A stretch of 8,110 nucleotides of DNA from JANOQP01 sp044227705. GTDB taxonomy: Bacteria > Bacteroidota > Bacteroidia > Chitinophagales > Saprospiraceae. Under the pieces are notes generated by a model. That model saw only the letters and a program-made list of their open reading frames with translations. It did not search any database and was not told the origin of the DNA. The stretch lies in the NCBI GenBank assembly GCA_044227705.1, contig JBGAWE010000207.1, forward strand, positions 1 through 8,110, read 5' to 3'. Of the stretch, positions 1 to 8,042 are shown one piece after another. The position numbers were made by a program, and so were the translations under genes. How positions within the stretch are numbered: position 1 is the stretch's first letter; the number at the start of each line of letters is the position of its first letter.

Positions 1-80
1 CTCAATCTTTACCCCCAAGCCGTCGCTTTCCAATCGGCTTAAAACCAATTCGTTTCACGCAATTTCCCACTCTTTTCAAC

Positions 81-560
81 ATGAATCCAGCCATCCTTTC
101 CCTTACGGCCGCTGCGCTGTTCGCCTTCGCCGCCTGCCAGCAAAACGCCCCTACCCTTCCCCCAGCCAAGCCTGCCGAACCTGCCCCCATAGCCGCCAAT
201 GAACCGGCTCCAACCGCCGAACCGAGCAAACCAGCCACCGCCAAACCCGCGCCCACGCCCGTCGGTCCCGAGGACTTGGTCCTCATACCCGATGTGAAGA
301 AGGCCAAGCCATCTAAGGCCCCGAAAGAGTTCGTCATCGAAATCTGGGAGAACGGCGACATGAAGTTCGACGGCGATCCGGTCACGATGGACGACTTCGC
401 ATTCTTTGTCATGGCCAAGTTCGCCAGCTACCGGGCGGGCGGCGCGAAGACGATGCCGCCCTTCAAGTTCAACACCCACGGCACGGTCACGATGGGCATC
501 CGCCATGAAATCGAGACGCAGTACGCCCGAATCAAAGAGCGGTTCGAGGCGACCAAGTGA
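81..560 (+). CDS. Predicted lipoprotein with ExbD/TolR-like periplasmic domain (159 aa)
   Basis: The N-terminus has a short hydrophobic signal (residues 4-18) ending in FAAC, with Cys19 as the likely lipidated residue. Phe at -3 and the lack of Lys/Arg before the hydrophobic stretch make the lipobox imperfect. Residues 20-63 form a Pro/Ala/Glu-rich tether. Residues 83-157 look like the periplasmic fold of ExbD/TolR: a strand (EFVIEIW), a turn with ENGDMKFDGDPVT, a helix, a second strand (PFKFNTHGTVTMG) and a long C-terminal helix. The motif resembles the ExbD pattern of NG/GDPVT followed by a T-x-M-G stretch. ExbD proteins normally have one N-terminal transmembrane helix with a proton-carrying Asp; here there is no such Asp and no extra membrane helix, so proton-channel activity is not expected. 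It might bind peptidoglycan or a TonB/ExbB partner, but that is inference. ATG 81 is the only in-frame ATG available upstream of the signal, and no Shine-Dalgarno is visible. The gene is followed by its own terminator. The ORF and export signal are fairly sure; the ExbD relation rests on motif recall. Confidence 0.75.
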   Translation: MNPAILSLTAAALFAFAACQQNAPTLPPAKPAEPAPIAANEPAPTAEPSKPATAKPAPTPVGPEDLVLIPDVKKAKPSKAPKEFVIEIWENGDMKFDGDPVTMDDFAFFVMAKFASYRAGGAKTMPPFKFNTHGTVTMGIRHEIETQYARIKERFEATK

Positions 561-581
561 CCCCTTTGAAATGTGCTTTTC

Positions 582-618
582 ACGACCGGCCCGGCCTCAA
601 AGCTGGGCCGGTCGTTTT
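582..618 (+). terminator. Intrinsic terminator after the lipoprotein gene
   Basis: A perfect 11-bp GC-rich stem (582-592 with 605-615) encloses a 12-base loop and runs into TTTT (615-618), 21 bases after the stop codon at 558-560. The opposite strand has no T-run after the stem, so it acts on + strand transcription. It separates the lipoprotein gene from the amidohydrolase gene. Confidence 0.85.
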
Positions 619-678
619 GCGTTCAGGCCGGTCGCGGCGGCTTTTGTAGAAATCCTCGGCGGGCGTGCGACGGCCTTT

Positions 679-686
679 TACATTCG
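679..686 (+). promoter_or_regulatory. Possible -7 box of the amidohydrolase promoter
   Basis: TACATTCG differs by one base from the Bacteroidota -7 consensus TAnnTTTG. It is followed by CCGCC, as are the two better matches at 4102 and 8043. It lies 36 bases before ATG 723 and downstream of the terminator at 582-618, where a promoter is needed. No TTTG is present at the usual -33 spacing (the nearest, 643-646, is about 32 bases away), so the assignment is weak. Confidence 0.3.
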
Positions 687-689
687 CCG

Positions 690-716
690 CCGATTGTTTT
701 CTAAAAGCACAATCGG
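690..716. repeat. Perfect inverted repeat just before the amidohydrolase start
   Basis: The arms CCGATTGT (690-697) and ACAATCGG (709-716) are exact reverse complements around an 11-base centre that itself has TTT and AAAA halves. The right arm ends six bases before ATG 723. As DNA it could be an operator for a dimeric regulator. As RNA it would be a hairpin next to the start codon. It is not followed by a T-run, so it is unlikely to be a terminator. Function unknown. Confidence 0.6.
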
Positions 717-722
717 TTGACA

Positions 723-3700
723 ATGAAGCTGTTGCCTCGCCTCCTCGTCCTTTCGCTCCTCTCTCCCGCCCTTCTTTTTTCACAGGAAAAAGAAAAAAAG
801 TGGGACGTCTCCAACCCGCCCGGCCAGCCCTATTCAGATGTCGAGTTTTCGACCGACGAGGGGACTTGGATGAACCTCGACGTCTCGCCCGACGGCCGGA
901 CCGTCGCCTTCGACCTGCTCGGCGACATCTATTCGATGCCGATTTCGGGGGGCAAGGCGACCGTCCTGCGCAGCGGAATCGCGTGGGAGGTGCAGCCGCG
1001 CTTTTCGCCCGACGGCTCGAAAATCCTGTTCACCAGCGACGCGGGCGGCGGCGACAACTGCTGGGTGATGAACGCCGACGGCTCGAAGGCCCGGCAGGTG
1101 ACAAAGGAAAATTTCCGGCTGCTCAACAACGGCGTCTGGCTCAACAACGAGTACATCGTCGCCCGCAAACACTTCACCTCGACGCGCTCGCTTGGCGCGG
1201 GCGAGATGTGGATGTACCACACCAGCGGCGGCGACGGAAACCAGTTGCCCAAAAGGAAACACGACCAGCAGGACGTGAACGAGCCGACCTGCAACCCCGA
1301 CGGCCGTTACCTCTATTTTTCGGAGGAGAACTACCCAGGGGGATTCTTCCAATACAACAAGGACGCGAACAAGGAAATATTCGTCGTCAACCGCTACGAC
1401 CGCGAAAAGGGCGAGACCGAGCAAATCCTAGGCGGGCCGGGCGGCGCGTGTCGGCCGCAGATTTCCCATGATGGGAAAAGGCTGGCCTACGTCCGCCGCA
1501 TACGGACGAAGTCGGTTTTGATGGTTCACAACCTCGAAACGGGCGAGTCGGAAAGGATTTTTGAGAACCTGTCGAAAGACCAGCAGGAGGCTTGGACGGT
1601 CTTCGGCTGCTATCCCGGCTTCGCTTGGATGCCGGACGACCGCGAGATTTTGATCTGGGCGCAGGGAAAATTGATGCGCATCGGGGTCGAGAAGCCGAAC
1701 AAGGCGGAGGTCGTCCCTTTTTCGGTTGATGTCAAAACCAAGGTCGCCGGGACCTTGCATTTCGAGAATCCAGCATTCGAGGAGAATTTCACCGTCCATG
1801 CCGTGCGTCAGGCGACGACCTCGCCTGACGGGAAATGGCTCCTTTTCAACGCCGCAGGAAAACTCTATAAGAAGGCCCTGCCCGACGGGAAGCCTGAGCC
1901 GGTTTTCGCCGAAGGCTCCAATTTTTCAAAAGAAAAGAACGGCTTCGAGTTCGAACCAGCCTTCTCGTCCGATGGCAGAAGTCTCCTTTTCACCACTTGG
2001 AGCGACGAAAAACGCGGCGCGGTTTGGCGGATGGACAACTGGGGCCAGCCCCAAAAACTCACCTCGCAGCCCGGCATCTGGCGCGCCCCGCAATGGTCGC
2101 CCGACGGGAAGACCATCGTCTTCAGCAAAGAGGACGGCAACGACGAGCAGGGCTACGTCTTCTGCAAAGAGCCGGGCATCTACCTGATGGACGGCGCTGG
2201 GCGGAACCTCCGCTTCGTTACCGCGCAGGGCGAGAACCCGAGGTTTTCGGCCGACGGGAAAAGGATTTTTGTCCAAACGGGCGGCTATCTGTTCGGTAGC
2301 CTGAAAAAATCGCTCAAGAGTTTCGACCTCAACGGGCTGGACGAGCGGACGATTTTCGACACGCAGTACACCAACCAGTTCGTCCCCTCGCCCGACGGGA
2401 AGTGGGTTGCGTTCACCGAGCTTCACAAGGCCTATGTCGCCGAGATGCCGATGCCTGGCAAGCCCATCGGCCTGTCGGGCGACACGAAAGCGGTGCCTGT
2501 CTCGCTCGTCAGCCGCGACGCGGGCTACAACCTCCACTGGTCGGCCGACTCGCGGCGCCTGCATTACACCCTGGGCGACGAGTATTTTACCATCGACCTC
2601 AACAAGCGCTTCGGCTTCCTGCCCGGCGCGCCAGACTCGTTGCCCGCGCTCGACACGACTGGTCTGAAAATCGGTCTCACCCTCCCGGCCGACAAGCCGC
2701 GCGGGACGATCGTCTTCCAAAACGCCCGCATCATCACCATGGAGGGCGACGAGATCATCGAAAAAGGAGATTTGGTGGTCAAAGACAACCTGATTTCGGC
2801 CATCGGAAAGAGCGGCTCGGTCTCGCTCCCGTCGAGCGGCGCAACCTTCATCGACTGCACGGGGAAGACCATCATGCCCGGCATCATCGACGTTCACGCG
2901 CACTCGGGGAACTTCCGCTACGGACTTTCGAGTGAAAAACAATGGGAATACTGGGCGAACCTCGCCTATGGCGTGACGACCTCGCACGACCCGTCGACGA
3001 ACTCGGAGATGGTTTTTTCGCAAGCCGAGATGTTGAAGGCGGGGCGGATGGTCGGGCCGAGGCTCTTTTCAACCGGCACCATAATATATGGAGCGGACGG
3101 CGACTTCAAGGCACCCATCAACTCGCTCGACGACGCGCGGGCGGCCCTGCGGCGCACAAAAGCTTGGGGAGCCTTTTCGGTCAAAAGCTACAACCAGCCG
3201 CGCCGCGAGCAGCGGCAACAGGTCATCGCCGCCGCCCGCGAGCTGAAGATGGAGGTCGTGCCGGAGGGCGGGAGCTTCTTCTTCCACAACCTCTCGCAGG
3301 TCGTCGACGGGCACACGGGCATCGAGCACAACATCCCGGTCGCTCCTTTATATAAGGACGTGACCACCCTTTGGGGGAAGACAAAATCGCACAACACGCC
3401 CACCCTCATCGTCAACTACGGCGGCCTGAACGGCGAGTTTTATTGGTACCAAAAAACGGAGGTCTGGAAAAAGGAAAGGCTGCTTCGCTTCACCCCGCGC
3501 CACATCGTCGACGCGCGGAGCCGCGACCGGACAATGGCCCCCGATGAGGAATACGAGAACGGCCACATCCTCGTCTCCAAAAGCTGCAAAAAGCTGGCGG
3601 ACGCGGGCGTGAAAATCAACCTCGGCGCGCACGGGCAGCTCAACGGATTGGGTGCGCATTGGGAACTTTGGATGCTCCAGCAAGGTGGGATGACCAACCT

Positions 3701-4013
3701 CGAAGCACTGAAATCGGCGACCATCAATGGCGCGACCTACCTCGGGATGGAAAAACAAATCGGCTCGCTGCGGGCCGGGAAGCTGGCCGACCTCCTTGTT
3801 TTGGACAAAAACCCGCTGGAAAACATCCAAAACTCGGATTCCATCAAGTTCACGATGGTCAACGGTCGGCTCTATGACGCAGAAACGATGGAGGAAATGG
3901 GCAGCGACAAGCGCGGCCGCTCGAAGTTTTGGTGGGAGATGCCGGGCAACGGGGCCATATCTGTCCCAGCAGGGCTGACTGGGCTTCGTGCGAAATGTGT
4001 CTGCGGGCAGTGA
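723..4013 (+). CDS. Secreted TolB-type beta-propeller/amidohydrolase fusion protein (1096 aa)
   Basis: Residues 1-20 are a Sec signal peptide (MKLLPR, then a Leu-rich core, probable cleavage near LFS|Q), so the protein is exported. Residues about 30-640 carry roughly ten PD40/TolB-like repeats recognisable as S(P/A)DG(K/R) followed by a hydrophobic strand, the first at about residue 55. Residues about 661-1060 form an amidohydrolase domain of the imidazolonepropionase/prolidase-like group. It opens with a small beta-sandwich strand (IVFQNARIIT), then has GIIDVHAH with metal-ligand candidates His725 and His727, Lys821 in SVKSY (possible carboxylated Lys), His869 in GIEH, and the late motif GSLRAGKLADLLVLDKNP. 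The positions of the usual second His and the catalytic Asp hold Glu848 (PEGG) and His970 (GAHGQ). I believe this is typical of this fused family, but could not check. The C-terminus ends in a Cys-x-Cys (1092, 1094). The substrate cannot be predicted; hydrolysis of a peptide or cyclic amide in the periplasm is the family expectation. ATG 723 is preferred to the in-frame TTG at 717, which abuts the inverted repeat and would add only two residues. Terminators on both sides suggest a single-gene unit. Confidence 0.9.
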   Translation: MKLLPRLLVLSLLSPALLFSQEKEKKWDVSNPPGQPYSDVEFSTDEGTWMNLDVSPDGRTVAFDLLGDIYSMPISGGKATVLRSGIAWEVQPRFSPDGSKILFTSDAGGGDNCWVMNADGSKARQVTKENFRLLNNGVWLNNEYIVARKHFTSTRSLGAGEMWMYHTSGGDGNQLPKRKHDQQDVNEPTCNPDGRYLYFSEENYPGGFFQYNKDANKEIFVVNRYDREKGETEQILGGPGGACRPQISHDGKRLAYVRRIRTKSVLMVHNLETGESERIFENLSKDQQEAWTVFGCYPGFAWMPDDREILIWAQGKLMRIGVEKPNKAEVVPFSVDVKTKVAGTLHFENPAFEENFTVHAVRQATTSPDGKWLLFNAAGKLYKKALPDGKPEPVFAEGSNFSKEKNGFEFEPAFSSDGRSLLFTTWSDEKRGAVWRMDNWGQPQKLTSQPGIWRAPQWSPDGKTIVFSKEDGNDEQGYVFCKEPGIYLMDGAGRNLRFVTAQGENPRFSADGKRIFVQTGGYLFGSLKKSLKSFDLNGLDERTIFDTQYTNQFVPSPDGKWVAFTELHKAYVAEMPMPGKPIGLSGDTKAVPVSLVSRDAGYNLHWSADSRRLHYTLGDEYFTIDLNKRFGFLPGAPDSLPALDTTGLKIGLTLPADKPRGTIVFQNARIITMEGDEIIEKGDLVVKDNLISAIGKSGSVSLPSSGATFIDCTGKTIMPGIIDVHAHSGNFRYGLSSEKQWEYWANLAYGVTTSHDPSTNSEMVFSQAEMLKAGRMVGPRLFSTGTIIYGADGDFKAPINSLDDARAALRRTKAWGAFSVKSYNQPRREQRQQVIAAARELKMEVVPEGGSFFFHNLSQVVDGHTGIEHNIPVAPLYKDVTTLWGKTKSHNTPTLIVNYGGLNGEFYWYQKTEVWKKERLLRFTPRHIVDARSRDRTMAPDEEYENGHILVSKSCKKLADAGVKINLGAHGQLNGLGAHWELWMLQQGGMTNLEALKSATINGATYLGMEKQIGSLRAGKLADLLVLDKNPLENIQNSDSIKFTMVNGRLYDAETMEEMGSDKRGRSKFWWEMPGNGAISVPAGLTGLRAKCVCGQ

Positions 4014-4041
4014 TCTTGCTTCCCTCGTCCGGAAAACATGG

Positions 4042-4080
4042 GAAGGGGCTGTGCCGAGTTGGTGCCGCCCCTTCTTGTTT
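4042..4080 (+). terminator. Probable intrinsic terminator after the amidohydrolase gene
   Basis: A perfect 8-bp stem GAAGGGGC (4042-4049) with GCCCCTTC (4067-4074) and a 17-base loop is followed by a T-rich TTGTTT, starting 28 bases after the stop codon. The long loop and interrupted T-run make it weaker than the one at 582-618. Confidence 0.55.
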
Positions 4081-4101
4081 CCAGCATTTTGCGCCCTGCA
4101 T

Positions 4102-4109
4102 TAGTTTTG
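4102..4109 (+). promoter_or_regulatory. porU: Probable -7 box of the porU promoter
   Basis: TAGTTTTG matches the Bacteroidota sigma-ABfr -7 consensus TAnnTTTG exactly. A partial -33 element, TTG (4075-4077), lies 24 bases upstream, a little far. Transcription would begin around 4113-4118, giving a leader of about 70 bases before ATG 4188. The 14 bases from 4102 are repeated with one change at 8043-8056. Confidence 0.5.
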
Positions 4110-4117
4110 TCCGCCAC

Positions 4118-4159
4118 AAGCGTTAAGCCGGGCAATAGCCCATTCCCCTTAACGTTTTT
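4118..4159 (+). promoter_or_regulatory. Two-tier hairpin plus T-run in the porU leader
   Basis: The outer arms CGTTAAG (4121-4127) and CTTAACG (4148-4154) pair perfectly and can be extended by a G-T and two A-T pairs (4118-4120 with 4155-4157). An inner stem GGGC/GCCC (4130-4133 with 4138-4141) closes a tetraloop AATA. T5 follows at 4155-4159. The element sits between the predicted porU transcription start and ATG 4188, so it could act as an attenuator or a 5' stabilising structure. Alternatively it is a second terminator for the upstream gene. Confidence 0.5.
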
Positions 4160-4187
4160 GCAACTAAAACGCACCCACTGTTTCGCC

Positions 4188-7100
4188 ATGAAGCAAGCCG
4201 TACTTCTCGCCGCATCCCTTCTTTCCATCACTTTTTCGCAAGCCCAGACCGTCTTTTCGGTTCAAAAAAAACTCGACTGGACCGTCGGTCAGGTCGTCGC
4301 GCCGGGCGGCCGGGCGACGGAGGTTCCGACTTTCCCGGGCGCTGTCTTTTCGGGCGAGTCGCCGATGCTGCCGAGCTTTTCTGCCAGCTTTCCGGTCAAC
4401 GGATTTGGGAATTTGCAGGTCGACTTTTTCGACCAGAAATGGGAGTCATTTGAAAAGAAGCCTTCGGCCGACGACGGCCTTATCTCCGAAAAACTTGACA
4501 TCAAAACCGAAGTCGCCGAGGGCGGGAAAAGATGGCAGGGCGGCCTCCGGTTTGTCCCCATCCGGCGGGTGGGAAGCGGGTTCGAGCGGCTCATTTCGTT
4601 TTCCCTAAGGGTCAATTTCACCGGGCAGCCGCTGCCCGCGCAGCCTAGGGGCGGCTTTGCCACGACCTCCGTTTTGGCCGACGGCAACATCTACAAGTTC
4701 GGCGTGAGCCAGTCAGGTGTTTACAAGTTGACAGCCGATTTTCTTTCCAAGACATTGAAAATCAACAACTTGACGAACATCGACCCGCGTCAAATCAAGC
4801 TCTTCGGCAACGGCGGCGGAATGCTCCCCGAGCCGAACGCAGCCCAGCGGACGGATGATTTGGTGGAGAACGCCATATTCATCAGCGGTGAGGCGGACGG
4901 GAAATTTGACGGCTCCGACTACATCCTTTTCTACGCGCCCGGCCCTGACCGCTGGGCTTTCAACCCGTCGGCGAGCGGCATGAAATTCAGCGTCGCCAAA
5001 AACCTGTACGACCGAGAGGCCTACTATTTTTTGAAAATCTCCAGCGGCAACGGCCTGCGCATGGCCGAACGCGAAAGCCTCGGCACGGCCAGCTACGAGA
5101 CCTCGGAAGGCGACGAGTTTCGCTGGCTCGAAGAAGAAAAAATCAACCTTCTCGACGAAGCCTCATCGACCGCACAGGGAAGCGGCAAGCGTTGGTTCGG
5201 CGACCGCTTCCGCGCCAGCCTTCGGGACAAAGAGTACACGAGTTCATTCGGCATCCCGAATGTCGTCGCCGGCTCGAAAGGGGAGGCGCGGATGGTCTTC
5301 GCGGCCCGCACGGCGGCGGTTTCGACGGTCAGCTTGAAGGTCGCGGGGGAGACTTTCAGTGCTACCATGCCTGCCGTCAACGTCTCGAACAACGAGGATA
5401 CATTTGCCAGCGAACGATCGGTCGAGGGCGAGTTCACAGCAGCTGACGGCTTCTCCGTCGTGGTCGACTACCCCGAGACGGGGACGGAAAGCGAGGGCTT
5501 TTTAGACTATATCGGCGTTCAAGTCCGTCGAAATCTGGTGCAAACCGGCAACCAAATGGAGTTCCGCGACGCGTCCGGTTTTGCGCAGCCTAGCATCAAG
5601 TTCAACCTCTCGGGCAACTCCGGTTTCGATGTTTGGGACATCACCGACCCGATTCGGCCGGTTTTTCAAAAGACAAATCCGTCGGGCAGCGGCCTCTCTT
5701 TCGCCGCGCCGTCGACCTCCGGGCAGCTTTCCAATTTCATCTCTTTCAGCAAGAACTCTGGTTTCCTCGAGCCGTCGTCGAGCGAAGGGAAGATTGAAAA
5801 CCAGAACCTCCACAGCCTTGATGGTTTCGACCTCGCCATCGTCTTCCACCCCGATTTCGAGGCGGCGGCAAAGGAGCTGGCCGACCATCGTAGGGACTTC
5901 AGCAAGCTCTCAACGGCCGTTGTCTCCGTCAAAAAAATCTACAATGAGTTCTCCTCCGGGGCACAGGACCCGACGGCGATCCGTGATTTTGCGCGGATGC
6001 TCTACGAGCGCAACTCGTTGAAGTTCAAATACTTGTGCCTGTTCGGCGACGGCTCGATGGACTACAAAAACAACCGGGGCGACGCCTCGCCGTCGAGCTA
6101 CATCCCAGTTTGGGAGACTCCGAACTCGTTCAACCCCATCCACGCATACCCTTCCGACGACTTCTATGCGATGCTCGACCCGCAGGAGGGCGGCAGCATC
6201 ACGAGCGGCCTGCTCGACATCGGCGTGGGCCGACTGACGGTGCGGACGGCAGATGAGGCCGCTGCCGTCGTCCAAAAACTGAAAGACTACGACGCGGCAC
6301 CAGCCACGCTCGGGCATTGGCGCGAGTACCTCATGTTCGCCGCCGACGACGAGGACTCGAACCTGCACATCAACCAAGCCGACACCCTCGCCACCCAGCA
6401 GGAGGCCGAGCACCCGATTTTCAACCCGGAGAAGATCTACCTCGACGCTTACCAACAGGTCTCGACGGCCGGCGACCCGCACTACCCCGACGCGAAGGCG
6501 GCCATAAACGCCGGGGTTTTCAAAGGCGCGCTGACCCTCCAATGGATTGGCCACGGTGGTCCGAAGGGCTGGGCGCAAGAGCGCGTCATCGACAATTTCG
6601 ACCTCGAAAACTGGGACAACCCAAACCGCTACCCGCTCCTCATCACGGCCACATGCTCGTTTGGCGGCTACGACGACCCGACATTGACGACGGGCGGCGA
6701 GCAGGTCTTTTTGAAAGACAACGGCGGAGCCATCGGGCTTTTCACTACCGTCCGGGCGGTCTACATCCAGCCAAACAACTTGCTGACGAGCGCGCTCGCC
6801 GACACGATTTTCGGAAAAAACGGCCTGACAAACCAGGCCATCGGAACCATCCTAATCCGGGCGAAGAACGCGCTCGGCGTGGACGAGAACAGCCGCCGCT
6901 TCACGCTCATCGGCGACCCGTCAATGTTGCTGGCCGTGCCGAAAAACCAGGTTTTCACTACCGAAATCAACGGAAAAAAAGTCGCGGCGGGCAAGCTCGA
7001 CACGATTATGAGCTTGCAGCCGGTCAACTTGAAAGGAGAAATTCGGGATGTTTCGGGCAACTTCATGCCCAATTTCAACGGCGTTTTGTCCGTCGTGATT

Positions 7101-8042
7101 TTTGACAAAGCCACAAAAGTGAAAACGCTCGGCAACGACGAGGACAGCTATGTCCGCACATTCGACGTGCGGAAGAACATCATCTTCAAGGGCAAGGCAA
7201 CGGTGGCCAACGGGAAATGGGAAGTGAAGTTCATCGTCCCGAAGGACATCGACTACACGTTTGGCCGGGGCAAAATCAGCTACTACGCGGAGGACGGAAC
7301 GCCGAACGACGCGGGCGGCTCTTACCAAAACCTCGCGGTCGGCGGCACGTTTGCTGGCGCGGTGGCAGACGACACGCCGCCCGTCGTGCGGGTTTTTATG
7401 AACGACGAGAACTTCGCCTTTGGCGGAATCACCGACAGCAAACCGAAGATTTACGCCCTCCTCTCTGACGACAAGGGGATCAACGTGACCGGCTCCAGTA
7501 TTGGTCACGATTTGACCGCCGTCATCGACGGGAAGACGGCCAACGCCTTGATTCTCAACGACTTCTACGAGTCGGCGATTGACAGCTCCGCGAAAGGGAA
7601 GGCCATCTACCCCCTCTCGAAACTCGAAATCGGCCGCCACACGGTCAGGGTGAAGGCATGGGACATCGCCAACAACTCGGGCGAGGGCGAGACTGAGTTC
7701 GTCGTGGCCAGCTCGGCAAAAGGAGCGTTGGAACACGTTTTGAACTATCCGAACCCATTCACGACGAAGACTAGTTTCCAGTTCGAGCACAATCTGGCGG
7801 GCGAGGCGCTGCACGTTCAAGTGCAGATTTTCAGCGTCGCCGGGCGGTTGGTCAAGACTTTGCAGAAGGACATCTCGCCCGAGGGCTTCCGCGTCGCCGA
7901 CCTCGATTGGGACGGGTTGGACGACTACGGCGACCAACTCGCGCGCGGCGTCTATCTCTATAAAATCAGAGTCGAGACGGCGGCGAGCGGCGCAAAACGG
8001 AAGGCGGAAAGCGATTTCGAGCGGCTTGTTATCTTGAAGTGA
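4188..8042 (+). CDS. porU: Type IX secretion system sortase PorU, C25 family (1284 aa)
   Basis: PorU is the cell-surface sortase of the T9SS. With PorV, PorQ and PorZ it forms the attachment complex that removes the C-terminal signal of cargo proteins and joins them to anionic LPS (known from Porphyromonas gingivalis). Here residues 1-19 are a signal peptide (MKQAVLLAAS..., cleavage near SQA|Q). The middle N-terminal part has the PorU-typical KFGVSQSGVYKLT, IKLFGNGGG and DGSDYILFYAPGPDRW stretches. The Peptidase_C25 domain spans about 548-918, with catalytic His789 in WIGHGG and Cys823 in TATCSFGG; the 34-residue spacing is close to that of the P. gingivalis enzyme. Ig-like sequence follows (about 930-1175), including a GINVTGSSIGHDLTA motif. 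Residues about 1185-1284 are a C-terminal sorting domain: YPNPF (1187-1191), WDGLDDYGDQLARGVYLYKI (1241-1260) and a final RLVILK. An in-frame ATG at 4038 would add 50 residues, but it precedes the signal peptide and overlaps the terminator, so ATG 4188 is chosen. No Shine-Dalgarno is visible. All expected catalytic residues are present and the gene looks intact. Confidence 0.93.
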   Translation: MKQAVLLAASLLSITFSQAQTVFSVQKKLDWTVGQVVAPGGRATEVPTFPGAVFSGESPMLPSFSASFPVNGFGNLQVDFFDQKWESFEKKPSADDGLISEKLDIKTEVAEGGKRWQGGLRFVPIRRVGSGFERLISFSLRVNFTGQPLPAQPRGGFATTSVLADGNIYKFGVSQSGVYKLTADFLSKTLKINNLTNIDPRQIKLFGNGGGMLPEPNAAQRTDDLVENAIFISGEADGKFDGSDYILFYAPGPDRWAFNPSASGMKFSVAKNLYDREAYYFLKISSGNGLRMAERESLGTASYETSEGDEFRWLEEEKINLLDEASSTAQGSGKRWFGDRFRASLRDKEYTSSFGIPNVVAGSKGEARMVFAARTAAVSTVSLKVAGETFSATMPAVNVSNNEDTFASERSVEGEFTAADGFSVVVDYPETGTESEGFLDYIGVQVRRNLVQTGNQMEFRDASGFAQPSIKFNLSGNSGFDVWDITDPIRPVFQKTNPSGSGLSFAAPSTSGQLSNFISFSKNSGFLEPSSSEGKIENQNLHSLDGFDLAIVFHPDFEAAAKELADHRRDFSKLSTAVVSVKKIYNEFSSGAQDPTAIRDFARMLYERNSLKFKYLCLFGDGSMDYKNNRGDASPSSYIPVWETPNSFNPIHAYPSDDFYAMLDPQEGGSITSGLLDIGVGRLTVRTADEAAAVVQKLKDYDAAPATLGHWREYLMFAADDEDSNLHINQADTLATQQEAEHPIFNPEKIYLDAYQQVSTAGDPHYPDAKAAINAGVFKGALTLQWIGHGGPKGWAQERVIDNFDLENWDNPNRYPLLITATCSFGGYDDPTLTTGGEQVFLKDNGGAIGLFTTVRAVYIQPNNLLTSALADTIFGKNGLTNQAIGTILIRAKNALGVDENSRRFTLIGDPSMLLAVPKNQVFTTEINGKKVAAGKLDTIMSLQPVNLKGEIRDVSGNFMPNFNGVLSVVIFDKATKVKTLGNDEDSYVRTFDVRKNIIFKGKATVANGKWEVKFIVPKDIDYTFGRGKISYYAEDGTPNDAGGSYQNLAVGGTFAGAVADDTPPVVRVFMNDENFAFGGITDSKPKIYALLSDDKGINVTGSSIGHDLTAVIDGKTANALILNDFYESAIDSSAKGKAIYPLSKLEIGRHTVRVKAWDIANNSGEGETEFVVASSAKGALEHVLNYPNPFTTKTSFQFEHNLAGEALHVQVQIFSVAGRLVKTLQKDISPEGFRVADLDWDGLDDYGDQLARGVYLYKIRVETAASGAKRKAESDFERLVILK

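Noticed and set aside
17..40. Short inverted repeat AAGCCG/CGGCTT upstream of the lipoprotein gene
   Set aside because: Only 6 bp with a 12-base loop and no T-run; such pairs are expected by chance. The CAATCGG it overlaps also occurs in the dyad at 690-716, but one 7-mer match is not convincing.
643..646. TTTG as a -33 element for the amidohydrolase promoter
   Set aside because: The gap to the -7 candidate at 679 is about 32 bases, too long for the Bacteroidota promoter.
665..1471. + strand open frame of 268 codons overlapping the start of the amidohydrolase gene
   Set aside because: Its translation is dominated by Arg, Pro and Ala, typical of a +1/+2 shadow of a GC-rich gene; the overlapping frame has a signal peptide and recognisable repeats.
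885..2409. Repeated near-identical DNA stretches of the type TCGCCCGACGGG
   Set aside because: They encode the SPDG motif of successive PD40 repeats with a biased codon choice, so they are explained by the protein and are not a separate DNA repeat.
1926..3023. Long open frame on the - strand (365 codons) opposite the amidohydrolase gene
   Set aside because: It is antisense to clear PD40 repeats and the HxH motif; composition is shadow-like and no domain is recognisable.
4038..4187. In-frame 50-codon extension of porU from ATG 4038
   Set aside because: It would place a hydrophilic/hydrophobic mix before an excellent signal peptide starting at 4188, and the extension overlaps the terminator and promoter candidates.
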